Of a DNA stretch of 18,853 bases, positions 15,417 to 18,853 are shown in pieces. The DNA is taken from assembly GCA_001796965.1 (NCBI GenBank), contig MGOA01000167.1, positions 1 through 18,853 on the forward strand, written 5' to 3'. Each line of letters opens with the position of its first letter. Within the stretch, counting starts at the first letter, position 1. The translations under genes and the position numbers were made by a program. The notes beneath the pieces are model-generated. The model made no database searches, was not told the DNA's origin, and was given only the letters and a program-made list of their open reading frames with translations. Origin of the DNA: Chloroflexi bacterium RBG_16_64_43 (lineage in GTDB: Bacteria; Chloroflexota; Anaerolineae; Anaerolineales; RBG-16-64-43).

Positions 15417-16265
15417 CTTGCGATAGTCGTAGAACCCGCGCCCAGATTTCTTCCCCAGGAACCCTGCATCCACCATGCGCCGCAGCAGCGGCGCCGGGCG
15501 ATACTTGTCATCGCCCAAATCGCGGTGCAGCACCTCCATCACCGCCAGCATCACGTCCAACCCGACGAAATCGGCCAGCGTGAGCGGGCCCATCGGGTGA
15601 TTCATGCCCAGCTTCATCACCGTGTCGATATCCACTACCGAGGCCACGCCCTCATCGAGCGCATAAACGGCCTCGTTGATCATCGGACACAGAATGCGAT
15701 TGGAGACGAAGCCGGGTGAATCTTTGACCACCACCGGGGTCTTGCCCATGCGCCGACCCACCTCAACCGCAGTGGCCACGCTGCTCTCGGAGGTGGCCAG
15801 GCCCCGCACCACCTCCAGCAGGCTCATCACCGGTACCGGATTGAAGAAGTGCATACCGACGATGAACTCGGCGCGGCGCGTGACCCCGCCCAGGCGGGTG
15901 AGCGAGATGGATGAGGTGTTGGAGGCAATGATCACCTCCGGGCGCATGAGCTTATCCAGTTCACGATATAGACCCAGCTTGAGCTCCACGTTTTCGGTGG
16001 CGGCTTCGATGACCAGGTCGGCCTCGCGCGTATCGGCCAGGGAGGGGGTGGTGGGGATAGCTTGCGCGGCAGCGGCTTGGTCGGGTGTGAGCTTGCCCTT
16101 CTCGACCATGCGCGTGGTGGATTGGAGGATCGCGGCGCGTGCCTTCTCGATTTGCGCAGGCACGACATCCATCAGAGTGACGCGATAGCCCGAGGTGGCG
16201 GCCACCTGCGCGATGCCGTTGCCCATCGCACCGGCGCCGATGACGGCGATGTGCTTGATCTCCAT
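15411..16265 (-). CDS. 3-hydroxybutyryl-CoA (3-hydroxyacyl-CoA) dehydrogenase
   Basis: This enzyme interconverts 3-hydroxyacyl-CoA and 3-ketoacyl-CoA with NAD(P)(H), linking thiolase and enoyl-CoA in beta-oxidation or butyryl-CoA formation. The 284-residue length is that of the stand-alone bacterial enzyme. The dinucleotide loop is IGAGAMGNG (9-17). Catalytic residues appear as Ser118 (ASNTSSIS), His139 with Glu151 (GMHFFNPVPVM...LLE) and Asn189 (PGFVSNRIL), and the C-terminal domain has LGMNHPMGPLTLADFVGLD. The ATG at 16265 is chosen over an upstream in-frame start because GGAGGAGAG lies just before it and residue 6 begins the first strand of the Rossmann fold. The 225 bases upstream, to the thiolase stop, carry no gene and only a degenerate inverted repeat; I saw no convincing promoter there. 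Confidence 0.95.
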   Translation of the reverse strand: MEIKHIAVIGAGAMGNGIAQVAATSGYRVTLMDVVPAQIEKARAAILQSTTRMVEKGKLTPDQAAAAQAIPTTPSLADTREADLVIEAATENVELKLGLYRELDKLMRPEVIIASNTSSISLTRLGGVTRRAEFIVGMHFFNPVPVMSLLEVVRGLATSESSVATAVEVGRRMGKTPVVVKDSPGFVSNRILCPMINEAVYALDEGVASVVDIDTVMKLGMNHPMGPLTLADFVGLDVMLAVMEVLHRDLGDDKYRPAPLLRRMVDAGFLGKKSGRGFYDYRKA

Positions 16266-16398
16266 GATGATCTCTCCTCCGCAAGGGGGTTGGGATGCAC
16301 GCGAGAAAGAACGCGGTGGGTGGTGGGGCCGCACCGGGTGGGCGGACCTAATGACTCAGTAGTTCGCCAATCCCCCTCCGCCTCCTTGGGCATCTCCA

Positions 16399-16453
16399 CC
16401 CCTTCTCCGCAATCATCCGCTCTACACTCGACAGCCACGATGTGGAGAGGGGG
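16399..16453. repeat. Degenerate inverted repeat in the thiolase-dehydrogenase gap
   Basis: CCCCTTCTCCGC (16399-16410) and GTGGAGAGGGGG (16442-16453) are inverted copies matching at 10 of 12 positions around a 31-base centre. A G-rich tail, GACGGGGGGTGAGG, follows. The style, CCCCTCTCC arms with a GGGGGTGAGG tail, resembles dispersed intergenic repeats that I associate with Chloroflexota genomes. No second copy is in the window, so repeat status is unproven. It could also serve as the 3' hairpin of the thiolase mRNA. Confidence 0.35.
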
Positions 16454-16490
16454 ACGGGGGGTGAGGCGAAAGTGGTTCCTTTGGGCCAAG

Positions 16491-17690
16491 CTAAAGCAAA
16501 TCGAGGCTCAAGGCCACGGCCTCGCCGCCGCCCAGGCAGAGCGAGGCAAACCCACGGCGCTTGTTGCGGGCGCGCAATGCGTAGAGCAGCGTCACCAGCA
16601 CGCGTGCCCCGCTCGCGCCAATGGGGTGACCGAGCGCGATAGCACCGCCGTTGACGTTGACCCGCGCCCAATCCCAGCCTTCGCCTTCGAGGGCCCGGCC
16701 ATCGGCCAGAGCCTGCGCGGCGAAGGCCTCGTTGATTTCAATCAGGTCGTAGTCGGCCAGGGTGCGGCCGTCCTTAGCTGCCAGCGCGCGCACGGCGAAG
16801 ATGGGCGCGGTGAATAGCTTAAGCGGCTCGACGGCGGCTTGAGCGTAGGCGGTAATGCACGCCAGGGGCTGGAGGCCGAGCTGTGCCGCGCGCGCGGCGC
16901 TGGTGACCACGAGCGCGGCGGCGCCATCGGTGATGCCCGGGGCATTGCCTGCGGTGACCACGCCATCCTTCTGGAAGGCAGGTTTGAGCCGGGCCAGCGC
17001 CTCGAGCGTAGTATCGCGGCGCGGACCTTCATCGAGCTCGAAGTGCAGCGGGTTGCCCTTGGGCTGAGGCAGGTCGAGCGCCACGATTTCTTCGCGGAAG
17101 GCGCCGCTGTCGATCGCGGCCGAGGCCTTGTGCTGGCTCTCCAGCGCGAAGCGGTCGAGTTCTTCGCGGGTCAGATGATACTCGCGCGCCACCCACTCGG
17201 CGCTCACGCCCATGTGATGGTTCTCGAAAGCGCACCACAGACCGTCGTGCACGACCGAGTCCACCAATGTGCCATCGCCCAGGCGGTAACCGGTGCGCGC
17301 CAGCGGCAAAAGGTAGGGCGCCAGGTTCATGTTTTCCATGCCGCCGGCCACCACCACTTCAGCATCGCCGGCGCGGATCATCGCGGCAGCCAGCATCACC
17401 GCCTTAAGGCCTGAGCCGCACACCTTGTTGATGGTCAGCGCGCCGACCGAGGGCGGCAGACCGGCCGCCAGGGCGGCCTGGCGCGCCGGGGCCTGGCCAA
17501 TGCCGGCCGAGACCACATTGCCCATGATCACTTCGTCCACGCTGCTGGGGTCAATCGCGGCGCGCCGCAGCGCCTCGCGAATGGCGGCACCGCCAAGGGT
17601 TGGGGCGGGGGTGGAGGCCAAGCTTCCTTGAAAGCGTCCGATGGCGGTGCGGCACGCGCTGAGGATGACGGGCTGGCGAAAATCCTTCAT
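16491..17690 (-). CDS. Acetyl-CoA acetyltransferase (thiolase)
   Basis: Thiolase condenses two acetyl-CoA to acetoacetyl-CoA or cleaves 3-ketoacyl-CoA with CoA. The 399-residue protein carries the full catalytic set: Cys91 in INKVCGSGLKAV, His355 in GGAIALGHPIGASGARV and Cys385 in CLGGGEAVAL. GGMENMN and the NEAFAAQ segment are also typical of the family. Direction (synthesis or degradation) cannot be told from sequence. Its ATG overlaps the stop of the HIT gene by four bases (ATGA), so the two are translationally coupled. The dehydrogenase that acts on its product is the next gene, 225 bases downstream on the same strand. Confidence 0.96.
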   Translation of the reverse strand: MKDFRQPVILSACRTAIGRFQGSLASTPAPTLGGAAIREALRRAAIDPSSVDEVIMGNVVSAGIGQAPARQAALAAGLPPSVGALTINKVCGSGLKAVMLAAAMIRAGDAEVVVAGGMENMNLAPYLLPLARTGYRLGDGTLVDSVVHDGLWCAFENHHMGVSAEWVAREYHLTREELDRFALESQHKASAAIDSGAFREEIVALDLPQPKGNPLHFELDEGPRRDTTLEALARLKPAFQKDGVVTAGNAPGITDGAAALVVTSAARAAQLGLQPLACITAYAQAAVEPLKLFTAPIFAVRALAAKDGRTLADYDLIEINEAFAAQALADGRALEGEGWDWARVNVNGGAIALGHPIGASGARVLVTLLYALRARNKRRGFASLCLGGGEAVALSLDLL

Positions 17691-18181
17691 GGGGCATTAG
17701 GCTCCGGCCAGGCTGCGTGCAGACGATGATAGGTTTCGTCGAGCGCTTCGGGCAGGACGCGCGTTTCGGCCAGCGTGGCCATGAAGTTCGTGTCGCCTGC
17801 CCAACGCGGGACGACGTGCAGATGGACATGATCGGCAATTCCGGCACCGGCGAGTTCGCCGATATTGGCCCCGACGTTGAACGCCTGCGGCCGATACACC
17901 TGGCGCAGAGCTTTCAGCGCGGTCTGGGTGAGTGCCATGACCTCGGTCAGCGTGGGCAGCGGCACTTCTTCGAGCGTTGGCAGGTGAACAACGGGGACAA
18001 CCATCAGGTGGCCGCTGGTATAGGGGAAGCGATTAAGGATGACGAACGCGCTCTGTCCGCGATGGAGCAGGAGCGTGCGTTCGTCCTCGCCGCCCGCCCA
18101 TGCTTCGCAGAAAACGCAAGCCGAGTCCCGCGTGTGATCCTGAATGTATTCCATACGCCAAGGGGACCAAAGATACTTCAT
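17687..18181 (-). CDS. HIT domain nucleotide hydrolase/phosphorylase (Ap4A-type)
   Basis: This is a histidine-triad protein of 164 residues with the active-site motif HVHLHVV (His118, His120, His122), the last of which attacks the nucleotide phosphate. The N-terminus MKYLWSPWRMEYI and the Cys22-x2-Cys25 pair are hallmarks of the bacterial Ap4A phosphorylase/hydrolase-like HIT branch that binds a structural zinc; His66 is a possible further ligand. It should break down dinucleoside polyphosphates or AMP-linked compounds in the cytoplasm. The frame is open to 18343, but the ATG at 18181 matches the family start and lies about 11 bases after the start site predicted from the promoter at 18199-18226. 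No ribosome-binding site precedes it, so translation may begin on a very short leader. The thiolase gene overlaps its stop. Confidence 0.93.
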   Translation of the reverse strand: MKYLWSPWRMEYIQDHTRDSACVFCEAWAGGEDERTLLLHRGQSAFVILNRFPYTSGHLMVVPVVHLPTLEEVPLPTLTEVMALTQTALKALRQVYRPQAFNVGANIGELAGAGIADHVHLHVVPRWAGDTNFMATLAETRVLPEALDETYHRLHAAWPEPNAP

Positions 18182-18198
18182 GGAGGGGTCCGCCGAGG

Positions 18199-18226
18199 AT
18201 TGTAGCAGAGATTGAGGAGCGGCCAA
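18199..18226 (-). promoter_or_regulatory. Predicted promoter of the HIT-thiolase unit
   Basis: On the minus strand TTGGCC (18226-18221) and TACAAT (18204-18199) are separated by 16 bases. The predicted transcript start near 18192 leaves a leader of only about 11 bases before the HIT ATG at 18181, with no ribosome-binding site. It diverges from the tRNA-tuf promoter about 110 bases away; I see nothing else clear in between. Confidence 0.55.
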
Positions 18227-18334
18227 TCGCGCAGCGGCTGCATGGCACCTTGAGAGATGGTTGCAAGAATAATTGCCATGGCTCTCACAAGCCTTTGGCG
18301 GAGGTTGTCGCGCCAGCCTGGCGACGTGTGTGCC

Positions 18335-18363
18335 TTGCGGCACATCTGCCGCTCTGGTATAAT
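18335..18363 (+). promoter_or_regulatory. Predicted promoter of the tRNA-Thr/Tyr/Thr-tuf unit
   Basis: TTGCGG (18335-18340) and a perfect TATAAT (18358-18363) are separated by 17 bases, and TGG directly before the -10 makes an extended -10 element. The expected transcript starts near 18370, about 26 bases before the first tRNA. A strong promoter is expected for stable RNA and EF-Tu. Confidence 0.72.
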
Positions 18364-18369
18364 CGCTTC

Positions 18370-18390
18370 GCCCTGCGGGGCACGTTTTTT
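18370..18390 (+). other. Small leader hairpin followed by six T
   Basis: GCCC-TGCG-GGGC (18370-18381) can form a four-pair stem, and T6 follows at 18385-18390, right at the start of the predicted transcript. The shape recalls a minimal terminator or a processing signal ahead of the first tRNA, but the stem is short and the run may be chance. Confidence 0.3.
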
Positions 18391-18395
18391 CGCTT

Positions 18396-18468
18396 GCCGA
18401 CGTAGCTCAATCGGCAGAGCAACCGCCTTGTAAGCGGTAGGCTACGGGTTCGATTCCCGTCGTCGGCT
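18396..18468 (+). tRNA. tRNA-Thr (anticodon TGT)
   Basis: The 73-base cloverleaf has acceptor arm GCCGACG paired with CGTCGGC and a D-arm GCTCAATCGGCAGAGC. The anticodon arm ACCGC-CTTGTAA-GCGGT carries the anticodon at 18429-18431, and the T-arm ACGGG-TTCGATT-CCCGT is regular. The discriminator is T at 18468. CCA is not encoded. It is the first RNA of the cluster and should read ACA/ACG/ACU codons. Confidence 0.96.
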
Positions 18469-18486
18469 TCCGCTGCGCCCCCTTAC

Positions 18487-18523
18487 GGCGCGGAAGCCTC
18501 GGGAAGCGCTAGCCTTCCGCGCC
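18487..18523 (+). other. Hairpin in the spacer between tRNA-Thr(TGT) and tRNA-Tyr
   Basis: GGCGCGGAAG (18487-18496) and CTTCCGCGCC (18514-18523) form a perfect ten-pair stem with a 17-base loop. A second small GCCGG/CCGGC stem follows at about 18525-18537. No T-tract is present, so this is more likely a structure in the precursor RNA that guides processing than a terminator. The 84-base spacer holds no recognisable tRNA. Confidence 0.5.
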
Positions 18524-18552
18524 GGCCGGGGCCCGGCAGGGCGTGACAACCT

Positions 18553-18635
18553 GGGCGGTTACCCAAGCGGCCAAAGGGGACTGACTGTAAATCAGTTGGC
18601 AGAAGCCTTCGGAGGTTCGAATCCTTCACCGCCCA
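18553..18635 (+). tRNA. tRNA-Tyr (anticodon GTA)
   Basis: The 83-base cloverleaf has acceptor arm GGGCGGT paired with ACCGCCC. The anticodon arm ACTGA-CTGTAAA-TCAGT carries GTA at 18587-18589, and a long variable arm (about 18597-18610) marks a class II tRNA, as expected for bacterial Tyr. The T-arm GGAGG-TTCGAAT-CCTTC has one G-T pair. The discriminator is A at 18635. CCA is not encoded. Only four bases separate it from the next tRNA. Confidence 0.96.
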
Positions 18636-18639
18636 CCTG

Positions 18640-18712
18640 GCCCGCGTAGCTCAGTCGGTAGAGCACACCCTTGGTAAGGGTGGGGTCATGGGTCCAATTC
18701 CCATCGCGGGCT
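18640..18712 (+). tRNA. tRNA-Thr (anticodon GGT)
   Basis: The 73-base cloverleaf has acceptor arm GCCCGCG paired with CGCGGGC and D-arm GCTCAGTCGGTAGAGC. The anticodon arm CACCC-TTGGTAA-GGGTG carries GGT at 18673-18675. The T-arm ATGGG-TCCAATT-CCCAT is fully paired. The T-loop reads TCC at positions 54-56 instead of TTC, so the near-invariant U55 (pseudouridine site) is C at 18694. It lies directly before tuf, as in the E. coli tRNA-tufB operon. Confidence 0.93.
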
Positions 18713-18728
18713 CTGGAGATCTCTCCAG
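18713..18728 (+). other. Hairpin between tRNA-Thr(GGT) and tuf
   Basis: CTGGAG (18713-18718) and CTCCAG (18723-18728) form a six-pair stem with an ATCT loop, starting at the base after the tRNA discriminator. There is no T-tract. It is likely to help separate the tRNA from the tuf mRNA by processing, and to cap the 5' end of the mRNA afterwards. Confidence 0.5.
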
Positions 18729-18758
18729 GGACCACCCTCGAGATCAGGAGGACGTAAC

Positions 18759-18853
18759 ATGTCGAAGGAGAAGTTTTTACGGAACAAGCCGCATCTGAAC
18801 GTAGGGACGATGGGGCACATCGACCACGGGAAGACGACGCTGACGGCGGCGAT
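18759..18853 (+). CDS. tuf: Elongation factor Tu (partial, 5' end only)
   Basis: EF-Tu is the GTPase that brings aminoacyl-tRNA to the ribosome. Only 31 complete codons are in the window, but they are diagnostic: MSKEKFLRNKPHLNVG, then the P-loop GHIDHGKT (19-26) with Lys25 and Thr26, then TLTAA. AGGAGG lies seven bases before the ATG. The position right after tRNA-Thr(GGT) is that of tufB in many bacteria, where transcription runs from the tRNA promoter into tuf. The remaining roughly 365-370 residues lie beyond the right edge. Confidence 0.97.
   Translation, partial: MSKEKFLRNKPHLNVGTMGHIDHGKTTLTAA

Noticed and set aside
18227..18334. Possible small gene or extra promoter between the HIT and tRNA promoters
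   Set aside because: No start with a ribosome site, no boxes at proper spacing and no stable hairpin could be found.
18469..18552. Possible remnant of the missing tRNA-Gly in the Thr-Tyr spacer
   Set aside because: The spacer folds into GC-rich hairpins, but no Gly anticodon arm or T-arm can be recognised.

Overview
The window is a compact, GC-rich bacterial chromosome segment with ordinary-looking housekeeping and acyl-CoA metabolism genes. No mobile elements, CRISPR arrays, rRNA genes or stretches over 300 bases without a gene were seen. A member of the Chloroflexota (Anaerolineae-like) fits best. The reasons are the GC-rich coding, a lipoprotein signal followed by a Pro-rich linker and a TolB-like propeller, acyl-CoA genes scattered among GT-C glycosyltransferases, and the style of the Gat proteins. 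This assignment is inference from style, not from a search.

Layout. (A) 1-8529, minus strand: a tightly packed run read from right to left. It holds acyl-CoA dehydrogenase, a GT39-like membrane glycosyltransferase, a zinc-lacking MDR oxidoreductase, a small 4-TM protein, an acyl-CoA carboxylase carboxyltransferase (pccB type), an alpha/beta hydrolase, and biotin carboxylase (accC, cut by the left edge). Overlaps and short gaps suggest one operon, driven from a perfect TATAAT box at 8570-8565. (B) 8663-13875, plus strand: gatC, gatA, a GT-C type glycosyltransferase, gatB and a GNAT acetyltransferase. These are read from a strong TTGACC-N17-TACAAT promoter back-to-back with the first operon. 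A perfect 16-bp hairpin closes this unit. (C) 13940-18181, minus strand, converging on B: HIT hydrolase and thiolase (4-base overlap), 3-hydroxybutyryl-CoA dehydrogenase, and a TolB-like lipoprotein. (D) 18335-18853, plus strand: a promoter, tRNA-Thr(UGU), tRNA-Tyr(GUA), tRNA-Thr(GGU) and the start of tuf. This is the widely conserved tRNA-tufB arrangement, here without the tRNA-Gly found in E. coli.

How the genes work together. Acyl-CoA dehydrogenase, 3-hydroxyacyl-CoA dehydrogenase and thiolase cover three of the four beta-oxidation (or butyryl/acetoacetyl-CoA) steps; no enoyl-CoA hydratase is in the window. The carboxyltransferase plus biotin carboxylase would carboxylate propionyl-CoA or acetyl-CoA; a biotin carrier must lie outside the window. 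GatCAB makes Gln-tRNA(Gln) and/or Asn-tRNA(Asn) by transamidation, and EF-Tu delivers aminoacyl-tRNAs.

I did not find a clear undescribed system. The points most worth a second look are the C at the invariant T55 position of tRNA-Thr(GGU), the glycosyltransferase inside the gat operon, the palindrome filling the gat promoter spacer, and the long perfect hairpin without a T-tract between convergent units.
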